In this document: positions 1 through 8,827 of the stretch, piece by piece
How the letters are laid out: each line of letters begins with the position of its first letter
How positions within the stretch are numbered: the first letter of the stretch is position 1
Origin: Bacillus sp. V3-13
GTDB lineage: Bacteria; Bacillota; Bacilli; Bacillales; Cytobacillaceae
NCBI RefSeq assembly: GCF_002860165.1
Contig: NZ_PGUZ01000010.1
Location: forward strand, 55,515-119,514
Reading direction: 5' to 3'
DNA length: 64,000 bases
Program-made: the position numbers and the translations under genes
Notes under the pieces: model-generated
Databases searched by the model: none
Told to the model about the DNA's origin: nothing
What the model saw: the letters and a program-made list of their open reading frames with translations, nothing else

Positions 1-1245
1 TCAGGCAAATATAATCCGGCAGATTTGGCCGGAGTGGCGATCGGTTCATCGATCTGGAATCCGATCTTTACCGGGTTAAGCGGTATTTTGCTTGCAGTTT
101 CCCCGATTGCCGCCCAGCGATTCGGTGAAAAGAAGAGCAGGGAAATTACGTCTGTTGTGACTCACGGTATTTATTTGGCTGTTTTCATTGCGCTGTTCGT
201 TATCATCGTTGGTTTTTTTGCACTCAATCCGCTTTTGGAGAACATGGACCTCGATGCAAGCGTAGCACAAACTGCTCATGATTTTTTGGTTGCCTTAAGT
301 TTTGGAATGATTCCTTTATTTATTTTTAATGTGTTAAGGGCCTTTATTTATTCACTCGGGAAAACGCGGATCGTTATGATCATTACGATCTCTTCATTGC
401 CTATTAATTTCTTCCTGAATTACGTATTGATTTTCGGCAAGTTCGGTTTCCCGGAGCTGGGAGGGGCGGGAGCGGGATATTCAACCGCAATCACCTATTG
501 GATTTTATCGGGCGTAACGGCATGGATCATTGCCCGGCAAGAGCCATTTGCCACATATAACGTTTTTAAGAATATGAATCATTTTTCACTTTCTGAGTGC
601 AAAGAAATTTTAAAAATCGGTGTACCAATGGGGCTTTCAACCTTTTTTGAAACAAGCATGTTTGCCGTTGTCACGATCTTGTTAAGCAGATTTGATATTA
701 CAACAATTGCCTCTTACCAATCCGCCCTGAATATCGTATCCTTCCTTTATATGATTCCGATCAGTATTTCGATCGCTTTAACAGTGTTAGTCGGATTTGA
801 AGTAGGGGCAAGGCGATATCAAGATGCAAAAATCTATAGCTGGATGGGTATCGCCTTATCCGTATTGATTGCACTTTTCACAGGATTACTGGTAATCATA
901 TTCCGCTTTGAGGTAGCCGGAATTTATTCGAATGAGGCTGCTGTCATTGCGCTAACAGCCCATTTCTTGATCTATGCTTTATTCTTCCAAATTTCCGATG
1001 CGATCCAGGCAACCGCACAGGCGGCTTTAAGAGGATATAAGGATGTCAATATCTCATTTATCATGACACTTATTGCTTACTGGCTCATCTGTTTGCCGGT
1101 TGGTTATATTTTAGCCCACCATACCAAATTGGGGGCGACTGGATACTGGATCGGCCTAACGACAGGATTACTGGCTGCGGGAATTTGTTTGTCGATGAGG
1201 CTCATCTACATTCAAAAACGAAAATATCATACAGCAGGGGCCTGA
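1..1245 (+). CDS. MATE family efflux transporter, 5' end outside the window
   Basis: The frame is open from base 1 (S-G-K-Y-N-P...), so the gene starts before the window and the TTG at 25 is not a real start. The product is a polytopic membrane protein with about ten visible hydrophobic segments and the MATE-type repeat organisation. The motif GGAGAGYSTAITYW and the region GVPMGLSTFFETSMFAV at the start of the second half are typical of NorM/DinF-like cation-coupled drug/sodium antiporters. The C-terminus (Y-I-Q-K-R-K-Y) looks natural. Substrate cannot be told from sequence. A second, heavily decayed MATE gene lies at 17467. Confidence 0.85.
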   Translation, partial: SGKYNPADLAGVAIGSSIWNPIFTGLSGILLAVSPIAAQRFGEKKSREITSVVTHGIYLAVFIALFVIIVGFFALNPLLENMDLDASVAQTAHDFLVALSFGMIPLFIFNVLRAFIYSLGKTRIVMIITISSLPINFFLNYVLIFGKFGFPELGGAGAGYSTAITYWILSGVTAWIIARQEPFATYNVFKNMNHFSLSECKEILKIGVPMGLSTFFETSMFAVVTILLSRFDITTIASYQSALNIVSFLYMIPISISIALTVLVGFEVGARRYQDAKIYSWMGIALSVLIALFTGLLVIIFRFEVAGIYSNEAAVIALTAHFLIYALFFQISDAIQATAQAALRGYKDVNISFIMTLIAYWLICLPVGYILAHHTKLGATGYWIGLTTGLLAAGICLSMRLIYIQKRKYHTAGA

Positions 1246-1702
1246 CCCCAAATGGTTAAATAATAGGTATATCATGGTAGCTTAATAACAAAAAGCTGCC
1301 TGGAATTTCGGCAGCCGACTGCGTATAAATGGGTTTGAATAAACAGTGTTTTGTTACGGGATAATAAATTGGGGTTTTTAAATTTATTTATCGTATGATT
1401 CCATTATGCTTCCTTGTAAATTAGTTATGATTGGATTGTTTTCTCAACAGGGTAGGAAGAACCTATTTCACTGAGAAATATTTCTTAATGTCCTGGTAAG
1501 TGTCTACACCTCTTACTCTTTCATACATCTTTATTACACCATATCTGTTTTTCTAAAGGAGGTGTGGGACTAGTTTTCACACATTATATTTACCTCGCTA
1601 TATGCTTACCAATCTTCAGCTAACCCCACCATCCACTATTCTTATTAGTGTCATATTAAAGAGCTTTAACCCTTTAAACTTATCGCTCAAATAAATATTA
1701 GA
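1246..1702. other. 457-bp intergenic region, no gene seen
   Basis: Convergent gap between the MATE gene and the minus-strand 1703-2245 gene. The only structure I can support is a small hairpin at 1295-1315. The rest is AT-rich with no convincing ORF preceded by a ribosome binding site. Confidence 0.5.
1290..1315 (-). terminator. Hairpin, possible minus-strand terminator
   Basis: GCTGCC (1295-1300) pairs with GGCAGC (1310-1315). Read on the minus strand the hairpin is followed by TTTTTGTTATT, the shape of a rho-independent terminator. It could end transcription of the minus-strand 1703-2245 gene, although it lies about 390 bp downstream of that stop. Confidence 0.4.
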
Positions 1703-2245
1703 TTATATTTTAATATATCCTGCACTAACCAGTGAAAAAAGATATAATTTGTAATCCATGTCGCCCAAGACACATTTTGATGGATCTATTCCTTTAAAAA
1801 CCATAAATTCGAACATAATTTTTTCACATGGTCCGTATGTTGAAATGAATGGACTCAAGTATTTACCATCTTCACTTTGAAAAATAATATATAATAACGT
1901 CCCTTGACTAGCAGCATGATTTCGTTCTTCAGGATTTGAATGGTCTATTTTAGTAGTTAGTGTGCCATAAGATTCTTTGAATTCATTATGGGTGATTTTC
2001 TCCTCTTTATTATATAAATTTTCAAGAACAGATTGGTCATCAATTAAATAACATTTAGTTAAGAATGACGGATTAAAGAAAGGGTCTTGGTGTAACTCAG
2101 AAAATAAGTCACTGTCCATTTCTTTAGCTTTATATTTTGTTTTTAGGATTCTATCGATTTCATCCAAACTAAATTTACTAATGTTTAATTGCTTGAATTT
2201 TTCATGGGCTTCTAATGCATTAAAATTATCAAAAGAAAGTGTCAC
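1703..2245 (-). CDS. Hypothetical protein, 180 aa, downstream of putative toxin
   Basis: Not recognised. The product is a soluble, acidic/charged protein with no signal peptide or membrane segment; it starts at a GTG (2243-2245) with only a weak upstream purine run. The C-terminal half has a hydrophobic core (TLLYIIFQSEDGKYLSPF...) of the mixed alpha/beta kind seen in many small single-domain proteins, including immunity proteins. It follows the secreted putative toxin on the same strand but is separated from it by a strong hairpin terminator at 2338-2366, so it probably has its own promoter. An immunity role is an inference from position only. Confidence 0.6.
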   Translation of the reverse strand: MTLSFDNFNALEAHEKFKQLNISKFSLDEIDRILKTKYKAKEMDSDLFSELHQDPFFNPSFLTKCYLIDDQSVLENLYNKEEKITHNEFKESYGTLTTKIDHSNPEERNHAASQGTLLYIIFQSEDGKYLSPFISTYGPCEKIMFEFMVFKGIDPSKCVLGDMDYKLYLFSLVSAGYIKI

Positions 2246-2337
2246 TATAACATCCCATCTTTCATTTTTTAATAAATGTTCTTAATTATATTTATAACAG
2301 TTACGTTAACCAAAATCACTTTAGTTACAATTAATCG

Positions 2338-2366
2338 GAAATGACATCCATTCTGGATGTCATTTC
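2338..2366. terminator. Strong hairpin between toxin gene and 180-aa gene
   Basis: A 13-bp perfect stem (2338-2350 with 2354-2366) and a 3-nt TTC loop, flanked by AT-rich sequence on both sides. It sits about 115 bp after the stop of the minus-strand 2482-3405 gene and is best read as its terminator; it lacks a long T-run. Confidence 0.6.
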
Positions 2367-2481
2367 TAATTAAAAATCTGAACGATAATAACATATGTGT
2401 TCTTTTAATGCCAGAAAAATAGCTAACCATTTAAATTTTATTTTTTTTATTTTGTAACTAAATACAACAAAATATTTATTT

Positions 2482-3405
2482 TTAGTAAGAGTAAAAAGAG
2501 TGACCCCCAGATCTATTCCACTTATGGAAATGAGGAAGAAATTTTGGATAGGTTCCGTGCGGTCCATCAAAAACAGGTGTTCTGCCACCGCCTGCTGATT
2601 GAGCTACTTTCTTAGCCAAAGTGCCATTTTTAGACCATACGTTATTACTGCTGAAGGTTGATCCATTAAGCCTAGCCACTGCAGTGCTAAAAGAAATCGG
2701 GTCACCAATGTAAACGCCTTTAGAAGTGTTTAGATAGGCGGCGTAATGGTCATAGTTTTTGTTTTTTAATTTGGATGCTATCTCGGAAGCAAGAGTATAA
2801 GTTACTCCTCCAATGACTATCGCAAGCCCAATTGAAATCAGGTGAGCTAATAATGCCTCTCCAATCACAACACCTATTGGTACCAAGAATGCAAAAGAAG
2901 CTTCTAATTCATTTGTATTTACATGGTATTCTTCACCCGTCTTAGCATCAACAAACTTCGCAACAATTCCTTCTTCAGTTGCATTTTCTATTAATACTTT
3001 ATATTCCTTTACTCGCTCATTTCCATTATCATCAGTTTCAATTGATGATAATGTAAATTCATTTGTATCGTGATCAAGGGTTAGTGAAACATCTGCATCT
3101 GTAATGTTTAAATTCTCATCCGTTGTAGAAGAAGTTCCTTCTTCTTGAACAATATCCTCAACCGTAGTATCTTGAGGGATATCGTATACTGCCTCATCAA
3201 ATGAAAGATCTGCCTCTACTGTTAACTCTTCTTGAGTATTCTGGACTTCTATTTCACCTTCATTCCCGACCGCTTCTTGAATTAGTTCTTCGGTCACAGC
3301 AGCTTCATTTTCTTCTGCAAAGATTCTGTTGTTTGGTACAAAACCAATTATCATTATCATAACAAGAAGCACAGCTAAATATTTTCTAAATAAACGAGGT
3401 TTCAT
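2482..3405 (-). CDS. Secreted putative toxin (resembles SAR2788 family)
   Basis: 307 aa. The N-terminus is a clear Sec signal peptide (MKPRLFRKYL, then a hydrophobic core, cleavage likely after IFA before EENEAA). An acidic low-complexity stretch follows (about 35-110), then a hydrophobic alpha-helical segment (about 175-205, FLVPIGVVIGEALLAHLI) and a basic, aromatic and histidine-rich C-terminus ending GGHSFYSY. From memory this layout matches proteins annotated SAR2788-family putative toxin; the activity is not established here. I chose the ATG at 3403-3405 rather than the GTG at 3414 because GGGAG is then 8 nt upstream; with GTG the Shine-Dalgarno would touch the start. It lies 5 bp after the subtilase stop, so the two are probably co-translated. 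Confidence 0.7.
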   Translation of the reverse strand: MKPRLFRKYLAVLLVMIMIIGFVPNNRIFAEENEAAVTEELIQEAVGNEGEIEVQNTQEELTVEADLSFDEAVYDIPQDTTVEDIVQEEGTSSTTDENLNITDADVSLTLDHDTNEFTLSSIETDDNGNERVKEYKVLIENATEEGIVAKFVDAKTGEEYHVNTNELEASFAFLVPIGVVIGEALLAHLISIGLAIVIGGVTYTLASEIASKLKNKNYDHYAAYLNTSKGVYIGDPISFSTAVARLNGSTFSSNNVWSKNGTLAKKVAQSAGGGRTPVFDGPHGTYPKFLPHFHKWNRSGGHSFYSY

Positions 3406-3410
3406 CAGTT

Positions 3411-4475
3411 TCACTCCCTAAAATATGATAATTTAACAAACCCATTTCCATATAATTTTTTATCGCCAATGTTAATTGAATATTTTTTTAAAACCCTATT
3501 TACCTGCTTGGAAAGATCTTTTTCTTCCAAATCCAAATTGAACTTTTTTTCATTTTGCAGAATAATTGAGACAAGGCCAGTCATGTATGCGGCTGCTAAA
3601 GATGTTCCACTATACTCCTGGTATTTACCATCTTTTGAAGTAGTAAGAATTGCAGCACCTGGTAGTGAATAATCTATTTTCCCTTTAGCAGAATAGCTTG
3701 GTATGATTTTATAATTTGAATTCACTGCGGTTACTGAAATAACATCTTTATATCGTGCAGGAAAGTTGACATTTAGTCCATAATTATTACCTGCAGCTGC
3801 AACCACAATAATTCCGGAATTAACAGCCTTTTTTATTATTTTATGAAGTTCAGGATTATTCGAAGACATGCCAAAACTTATATTAATAACTTGGACTTTA
3901 TTCTCAATGGACCACTCTATCCCTGTTATTAATGACTCAATGCTACCTTTTCCATTGTCATTTAATATTTTTACTGAATAGATCTCCACATTTGGTGCCA
4001 CTCCGACTATTCCAAAATCGTTATTTTCTGCTGCAATTACTCCAGCAATTGCTGTGCCATGCCCAAATTTATCCTCGATAGGTTGATTTGGATTTATTGC
4101 ATTAAACTCTTTAACCACTTTTCCTTGTAAATCTTCATGTTCTTTTAAAATTCCACTATCAAGAATAGCAACCTTAATTTTGGTAGATTTTGTTTTTTCC
4201 TTTCTTTGATATTTCTCTAACCCTAAGCTTTTTAGTCCCCACGGGATGATTTGATTTGTTGTACTATTTAATAGTTGTATATCACTAGCTTTTTTATTTG
4301 AATTATCAATTAACCTAGTGGTATTCTGCTTATCATTTTGATCCCAAAAATCATTAAAAAAAACAGTTAAAACTAGTAGAATACCTATTACTATAACAAA
4401 AATAGTAATAAACCAATTTCTTCTAAAATTAATCTCCTCATTTCCAATTATTTTAAAAGAATCTTCAATTAATTT
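3411..4475 (-). CDS. Membrane-anchored S8 (subtilisin-like) serine protease, start codon unclear
   Basis: A GTG at 4118 would give only 235 aa lacking the catalytic Asp. The open frame continues upstream to 4475 and there encodes a single transmembrane segment (frame residues about 21-40, WFITIFVIVIGILLVLTVFF), a linker, and the Asp motif KVAILDSGI (D106). His (GHGTAIAG, H139), the oxyanion Asn (AAGNN, N230) and Ser (SGTSLAAA, S292) follow, so the triad is complete only in the long form. I find no in-frame ATG, GTG or TTG between the upstream stop (4476-4478) and 4118; initiation would need ATT, or the start is mutated or frameshifted. An out-of-frame ATG with GAGGAG nearby ends after 16 codons. 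The gene is directly upstream of, and coupled to, the putative toxin, suggesting processing of that exported protein. Confidence 0.7.
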   Translation of the reverse strand, partial: KLIEDSFKIIGNEEINFRRNWFITIFVIVIGILLVLTVFFNDFWDQNDKQNTTRLIDNSNKKASDIQLLNSTTNQIIPWGLKSLGLEKYQRKEKTKSTKIKVAILDSGILKEHEDLQGKVVKEFNAINPNQPIEDKFGHGTAIAGVIAAENNDFGIVGVAPNVEIYSVKILNDNGKGSIESLITGIEWSIENKVQVINISFGMSSNNPELHKIIKKAVNSGIIVVAAAGNNYGLNVNFPARYKDVISVTAVNSNYKIIPSYSAKGKIDYSLPGAAILTTSKDGKYQEYSGTSLAAAYMTGLVSIILQNEKKFNLDLEEKDLSKQVNRVLKKYSINIGDKKLYGNGFVKLSYFRE

Positions 4476-4504
4476 TTAAGTTTATTCCCCCTTTTTATTC
4501 ATTA

Positions 4505-4544
4505 ATTTGTGAAATAATAACTGGATGAACATTATTTCACAAAT
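4505..4544. repeat. 14-bp inverted repeat upstream of the protease-toxin operon
   Basis: ATTTGTGAAATAAT (4505-4518) is perfectly repeated in inverse at 4531-4544 around a 12-nt loop. It lies just upstream of the minus-strand protease frame with no T-run on either strand, so it may be an operator or a leader hairpin rather than a terminator. Confidence 0.5.
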
Positions 4545-4709
4545 ATATATATATTTATTATAAATAGAAAAAATAGGGAGTACATTAAATTTTTGTCGAC
4601 TTATTTCGACAGTTAATATGAGAGCTAGTATTAGTTAGTTTTTTCCAAACCACCGATATAAGGCTTGAGCGTATTCATCCAACACCATGATGTAATATCC
4701 GGGTGTAAG

Positions 4710-4737
4710 CTGCCTAATTTAATGGCAGTGTTTTTTT
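4710..4737 (+). terminator. Rho-independent terminator-like hairpin
   Basis: CTGCC (4710-4714) pairs with GGCAG (4724-4728), followed by TG and seven T. No intact plus-strand gene precedes it, so it may be left from a deleted gene. Confidence 0.5.
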
Positions 4738-4780
4738 ATGTTTAGGAAAAAATTGTGGCGGGAACATATGGGGAACTCAT

Positions 4781-5484
4781 GCGATAATGGAGAAAGTCAA
4801 AATATTTCCTGGCGGTTTGACGGCTTGCAAATTGAAGAAGAATATTAAGGTGCCTTTAACTTAATCGAAAACAGCAATTTCGAATTGATGCAGATAACAA
4901 GGGAGTGCCAGATGGCTGGTATTTGCCTGGTACCCTGACTTCTTCTGATGGGGTCGATTCAACAACTGCTTATGCAGGCGGCAAATCGATAAAATTAACG
5001 GGACAGCGCGAAGTCGATAAATTTGTCCGCCAGGAATTGAAGGTCAGTGGAACAACCGGACAAGAAATTACCGTATCCGGGTTTTCAAAAGTTGATTCTC
5101 CGACAGCTATTGCGGGTCCTTATCAGATGAATGTAGCCATTAATCACACTGATGGTACCATTCAATGGGTAAATGGTGATTTTGACAGAAGCAAATCCCA
5201 TGATTTGCAGCATGCTTCCCTCAGATTTGCGGCGACAAAAGACTTTAACTCATTGACAGTCTATTACCAATCCAAAGACCAAACCAGGACTGCCTGGTTC
5301 GATTCTGTCAAAGCTCAAGTGGGTTCCATACGTACAAAGTCTGCTTACGATTCACTCGGGAATTATGTGATCAACAGTACCGACCCGAATGGAAATAATG
5401 TATAGAAGACTTATGATCCGATTGGAAATGTTACGGGAGAAACGGTTGGCGGCGATACCCGCCAATATGAATACAATGCCTTTA
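4781..5484 (+). pseudogene. Rhs/WapA-type YD-repeat protein remnant
   Basis: Several frames together encode pieces of a large wall-associated Rhs-type polymorphic toxin. First comes WRFDGLQIEEEY, then TAA, then GAFNLIENSNFE. After a frame change there is DADNKGVPDGWYLPGTL and a carbohydrate-binding-like beta domain (4905-5405). Then NSTDPNGNNV is followed by TAG and, in the same frame, KTYDPIGNVTGETVGG, a typical YD repeat. At least two stop codons and one frameshift are visible, and both the N-terminal bulk and the C-terminal toxin tip are missing. At about 5480 it runs directly into an unrelated oxidoreductase fragment. The short open frame at 4905 should not be read as a real protein. Confidence 0.8.
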
Positions 5485-6195
5485 AATCAAACTGTTACAC
5501 GATTCGAAGGGGAGGATGGCAAAGTTTCCAGGGTCGTCACAACAAAAGGGGAATACGAAGCAGACCTGGTCATCCTTTGTGTCGGCTTCCGCCCGAATAC
5601 CGGCCTTTTAAAAGGACAAGTGGACATGCTCGAAAATGGTGCGATCAAGGTGAATGAGTATATGCAAACAAGCAAAAAGCATGTATATGCTGCTGGTGAC
5701 AGCTGTGCGGTTATGTACAACCCAACAAAACAGCATGCCTATATTCCACTGGCTACTAATGCCGTCCGCATGGGTACACTGGTTGCCAAGAATCTCGTAA
5801 AACCAACAATCAAATACATGGGAACCCAAGGAACATCGGGACTTCACATTTATGATTATAATATGGCTTCAACCGGGATTACAGAATCAGCAGCTAAAAG
5901 TTTGCACATGAATGTGAAAAGTATCACAATCACAGACAATAACCGGCCGGAATTTATGCCAACATATGAGCCTGTCACTTTAAAAGTGGTCTATGAAGAA
6001 GAAACAAACCGCATTGTTGGTGCCCAAGTAATCTCAAAAGCGGATATGACCCAAGCAATCAACACGATTTCTGTTTGCATTCAAAACGAAATGACGATTG
6101 AGGACCTGGGCTTTGTCGATTTCTTCTTCCAACCGCATTTCAATAAACCAATGAACATATTGAATCAAGCCGGTCTGCAGGCACTGGCCCAGTAA
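5485..6195 (+). pseudogene. 3' half of NADH oxidase / CoA-disulfide reductase
   Basis: About 235 codons match the C-terminal half of the class III pyridine nucleotide-disulfide oxidoreductases (Nox/Cdr). Visible are ADLVILCVGFRPNT, the FAD-binding motif VYAAGDSC (KKHVYAAGDSCAV), and the dimerisation domain with ASTGITE and the C-terminal VDFFFQPHFNKPMN. The N-terminal half, with the first GxGxxG FAD motif and the active-site Cys, is absent. Homology begins at about LNQTVTRFEGEDGK (5482), directly abutting Rhs sequence. The open frame starting at 5389 is therefore a chimera whose first ~30 residues are Rhs DNA in the wrong frame. It is followed by a good terminator. Loss of the FAD domain makes activity very unlikely. 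Confidence 0.85.
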
Positions 6196-6212
6196 CGTAC
6201 TGAATAAATACA

Positions 6213-6252
6213 AAGAGCATGCTGAGTTGTTTTGAGCATGCTCTTGTTTTTT
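6213..6252 (+). terminator. Terminator after oxidoreductase fragment
   Basis: An 11-bp stem AAGAGCATGCT (6213-6223) / AGCATGCTCTT (6235-6245) is followed by GTTTTTTAATT. Confidence 0.85.
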
Positions 6253-6262
6253 AATTAATTGA

Positions 6263-6293
6263 AACAGGCTGCCATGATCTTTGGCAGCCTGTT
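6263..6293 (-). terminator. Terminator for the minus-strand MFS gene
   Basis: An 11-bp stem AACAGGCTGCC (6263-6273) / GGCAGCCTGTT (6283-6293) lies 14 bp beyond the MFS stop. Read on the minus strand a short T-rich stretch follows. Confidence 0.7.
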
Positions 6294-6306
6294 CGGTCCA
6301 AGTGCT

Positions 6307-7572
6307 TCAAGTTAAATGGCCGACCTGCAGCTGGCCGCCATAGAAATGGTTTTTCTTTAAATAAACGTAAAGAGCAATAAAGAAAACCGCACTGAATGCC
6401 CTGAGGAAACCGGATAGCCACATTGCTATGTCCATCGTTGTAGTTTCAAGCATATACACACCAAATTGTGGGGCAACGAAGCCAACAATAGCCAGTAAAA
6501 TATTATAATTGGATATGCAGCTGCTGCGGTTGTGATCTTCAGTTACTTCAAGCAGCTGATTAAACAGCAGCAACACTGTCCCTGATACAAACAAGCCGGA
6601 AAATGTATTGATGACAATCAAGTAAAACATATTGGTCGATAAAATCGTCAATATCGGAGCAGACGCCATTCCTAATGAAACAAGAACGAGCATTTTCGCA
6701 TTGCTGTGCTTATCAGCCATTTTGCCCCACCATTTAAAGCTGACAACCTGGCTGACCTGATTGGCCACAGCGATTAAACTAATCCAAAACGCTGTCGCTC
6801 CTGCGTGTTTTATATTATAAATACTAAACAATGACCAGGACATCTGCCAGGCAAAGTTAAAAAACAGCCCGCAAATCAGAAAGTAGAGGAATGGTTTATG
6901 TTTAAAAACATTCAGGCCCATGTTCATTGACTTGCTGTTGGTTTTCTTTTCAACCGGAGGCTCCACATGCCTGTTTAAATAATAAATTTCAAGCAAGCCG
7001 ACAAGGAAGGCAAACAAAAATAGAATTTGATAAGGAACCGGATTGCTTTTATCAAACTGTTGCAACAGCACACCCATTAAAAAAGTGGCGACCATCCCAA
7101 CAATTGTAATGATCTTATTTCGTTCGCTAAAAAACCCATTTCTTCGCTTCTCGGGAATAATATCCCCAATAAAGGCCTGCCAGCTTAAATTGGCAAAAGA
7201 ACCCGGCAGATTCATCATCCCAACCAAAAGCACGAACACCCAGCTTCTGTATTCAGATGGAATATAGATGACAAAGAACATCGCCAATAAAAACAGGCGG
7301 GTAAACAGAAACGAATAAGCGGTGAATTTCTTTTTTTCTCCGAGCCGCCCTAAAATAACAGACCCGATCAGCATCGCAAACATGCCGATAAACTGAGGGA
7401 GCGAACTTATTAATCCCACCTGGTAATTGGTGGAGCCTAAAACACTTATCGCAAACAATGGAAAATAGTTATTGCTAATGTTCAAAACAATCGATGTGCC
7501 AATTCCATTTCGAATACTTAATTTTTCGTTATTATCGTTCACACTTTTAATAAGTGCCATTATTGGTTTCAT
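6307..7572 (-). CDS. MFS transporter
   Basis: 421 aa with 11-12 hydrophobic segments and the major-facilitator layout. The first half carries ILGRLGEKKKFTAYSFLFTRL, in the position of the GxLxDrxGrr motif between TM2 and TM3, and the second half has the matching WWGKMADKHSNAKMLVL. Length and ends look complete. It is alone on the minus strand between two terminators and a divergent PfpI gene. Substrate unknown; there is no drug-resistance or sugar-transport signature I can name. Start: ATG 7570-7572 with weak GAAAGAAG; an internal ATG (MALIK) four codons in is an alternative. Confidence 0.85.
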   Translation of the reverse strand: MKPIMALIKSVNDNNEKLSIRNGIGTSIVLNISNNYFPLFAISVLGSTNYQVGLISSLPQFIGMFAMLIGSVILGRLGEKKKFTAYSFLFTRLFLLAMFFVIYIPSEYRSWVFVLLVGMMNLPGSFANLSWQAFIGDIIPEKRRNGFFSERNKIITIVGMVATFLMGVLLQQFDKSNPVPYQILFLFAFLVGLLEIYYLNRHVEPPVEKKTNSKSMNMGLNVFKHKPFLYFLICGLFFNFAWQMSWSLFSIYNIKHAGATAFWISLIAVANQVSQVVSFKWWGKMADKHSNAKMLVLVSLGMASAPILTILSTNMFYLIVINTFSGLFVSGTVLLLFNQLLEVTEDHNRSSCISNYNILLAIVGFVAPQFGVYMLETTTMDIAMWLSGFLRAFSAVFFIALYVYLKKNHFYGGQLQVGHLT

Positions 7573-7753
7573 CTTCTTTCATTTATTAAAAATAAACTGT
7601 GGCTGACTGACATGAAATTCCTTAGTAATCATAATCCTCTGTTAATGTTTTGGCAATAGGGAATTTTGTTATTTTTTAACGAAATCATGACGCTTCCCCA
7701 AGAAAAAAATGGCATATAAAAAAAGCGATCAAAAATGAGATGAAGGAGATATT

Positions 7754-7762
7754 TGCTATAAT
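7754..7762 (+). promoter_or_regulatory. Extended -10 promoter element for the PfpI-like gene
   Basis: TGCTATAAT matches the extended -10 form (TGnTATAAT) about 75 bp upstream of the start codon at 7835. No good -35 box is visible, which is usual for extended -10 promoters. Confidence 0.5.
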
Positions 7763-7834
7763 GAATTCATGGTGGATCAAACTCCCTGGTGAACCAAAAA
7801 ATGATGTTGATTTTTAAAAGGAGGAATTAAATAA

Positions 7835-8362
7835 ATGCGGTTGGAAGAAAAGAAAATAGTAAGTCTTGTCCATCACGATTTCGAAGACCTTGAGCTATGG
7901 TATCCCATTCTCAGATTGCAGGAAGAAGGGGCCGTTGTACATTTGGCAGGAGAGAACGCAAAAGAAAAGTATATTGGAAAATACGGAGTACCTGCAACAT
8001 CCGATTTTTCTTACGCAGATATTAAAGCCGAAGAATACGATGCAATCCTTGTCCCGGGTGGCTGGGCTCCGGATAAAATCCGTCGTTTCCCGGAAGTGCT
8101 ATCACTAATTCAACAAATGGACGAAAATAAAAAGCCGATCGGACAAATCTGCCACGCTGGCTGGGTCTTGATTTCAGCGAAAATTTTGCACGGTAAAAAA
8201 GTAACAAGTACGCCCGGGATAAAAGATGATATGGAGAACGCGGGAGCAACATGGTTTGATGAGCCGGTAATCGTGGATGGCCACCTTGTTTCAAGCCGGC
8301 GCCCGCCAGATCTTCCGGATTACTTGCGCGAATTTATCAAAGTGTTGGAACAACAAGGTTAA
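7835..8362 (+). CDS. DJ-1/PfpI family protein (type 1 glutamine amidotransferase fold)
   Basis: 175 aa. A class I glutamine-amidotransferase-like fold with the nucleophile elbow IGQICHAGW (Cys106, His107), an acidic residue in DFEDLELWYP (Glu17/Glu20) and the loop ILVPGGWAPD. These are the hallmarks of the PfpI/YhbO/GSP18 branch, variously described as stress proteins, proteases or glyoxalase/deglycases. Good ribosome site AAAGGAGGAATTAAATAA before ATG 7835. It is monocistronic, and stress induction is likely by family analogy only. Confidence 0.88.
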   Translation: MRLEEKKIVSLVHHDFEDLELWYPILRLQEEGAVVHLAGENAKEKYIGKYGVPATSDFSYADIKAEEYDAILVPGGWAPDKIRRFPEVLSLIQQMDENKKPIGQICHAGWVLISAKILHGKKVTSTPGIKDDMENAGATWFDEPVIVDGHLVSSRRPPDLPDYLREFIKVLEQQG

Positions 8363-8530
8363 AAAGAATAGATAAGCAACTCGATTCGATTTCTTCAAAA
8401 AAACTGCCGTTAAGTTTTTTATATCGCATTTTTATGTTTTTGCCCCAGTGCGTAGGAGGGAATTAATTCGTATTCTTTTAGGAAAGACTAATGATTGTTT
8501 ATACTAATTCAAGTGAGGGGGGAATACGCC

Positions 8531-8794
8531 ATGGAAAACATTGAAGTGGGCGAAGTGTTTACCATCAGTGATGAGAATGACGAGGAGCAGGAGGTTGAAG
8601 TGCTGGGATCCATGCATATTGAAGGTACAGAGTATGTGGCAGTAAGCTTTGTAGAAGACCTCGAGCAAGAAGGCGACATTGATGTTTTCTTTATGAAGGT
8701 GGATGACGAGGGTGATTTCTCAGCGATAGAAACCGATGAAGAGTTCGAGAAAGTTTCTGCGGCGTTTGCAGAAGTGATGGAAGTGGATGACTGA
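8531..8794 (+). CDS. DUF1292 domain protein (YrzB-like)
   Basis: 87 aa, very acidic, starting MENIEVGEVFTISDENDEEQ. Family and length fit the DUF1292 proteins of Firmicutes, whose function is unknown. ATG 8531 is preceded by GAGGGGGGAATACGCC, an excellent ribosome site, so the longer frame from 8495 is not used. A hairpin terminator follows directly. Confidence 0.85.
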   Translation: MENIEVGEVFTISDENDEEQEVEVLGSMHIEGTEYVAVSFVEDLEQEGDIDVFFMKVDDEGDFSAIETDEEFEKVSAAFAEVMEVDD

Positions 8795-8827
8795 ATGTAT
8801 ATAAAGTGAGCGCTCAAAATTGACAGG

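Larger units (their letters stand above)
4476..4780. other. Intergenic region upstream of protease operon
   Basis: About 300 bp of AT-rich sequence. It contains the 14-bp inverted repeat at 4505-4544, a run of TA repeats near 4545-4560 suited to a minus-strand promoter, and a plus-strand terminator-like hairpin at 4710-4737. A minus-strand reading near 4635-4690 (MVLDEYAQALYRWFGKN then stop) may be the end of a lost gene, but I cannot identify it. Confidence 0.4.

Noticed and set aside
4635..4690. Transposase C-terminus on the minus strand
   Set aside because: Seventeen codons without a recognisable transposase motif; not enough to support a mobile element.
5389..5484. N-terminal part of a 268-aa protein
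   Set aside because: This DNA encodes YD-repeat sequence in another frame; the residues in the long frame are not part of the oxidoreductase family.
8806..8815. TGAGCGCTCA as an operator
   Set aside because: A short palindrome between a stop codon and a terminator, with no promoter nearby; likely chance.
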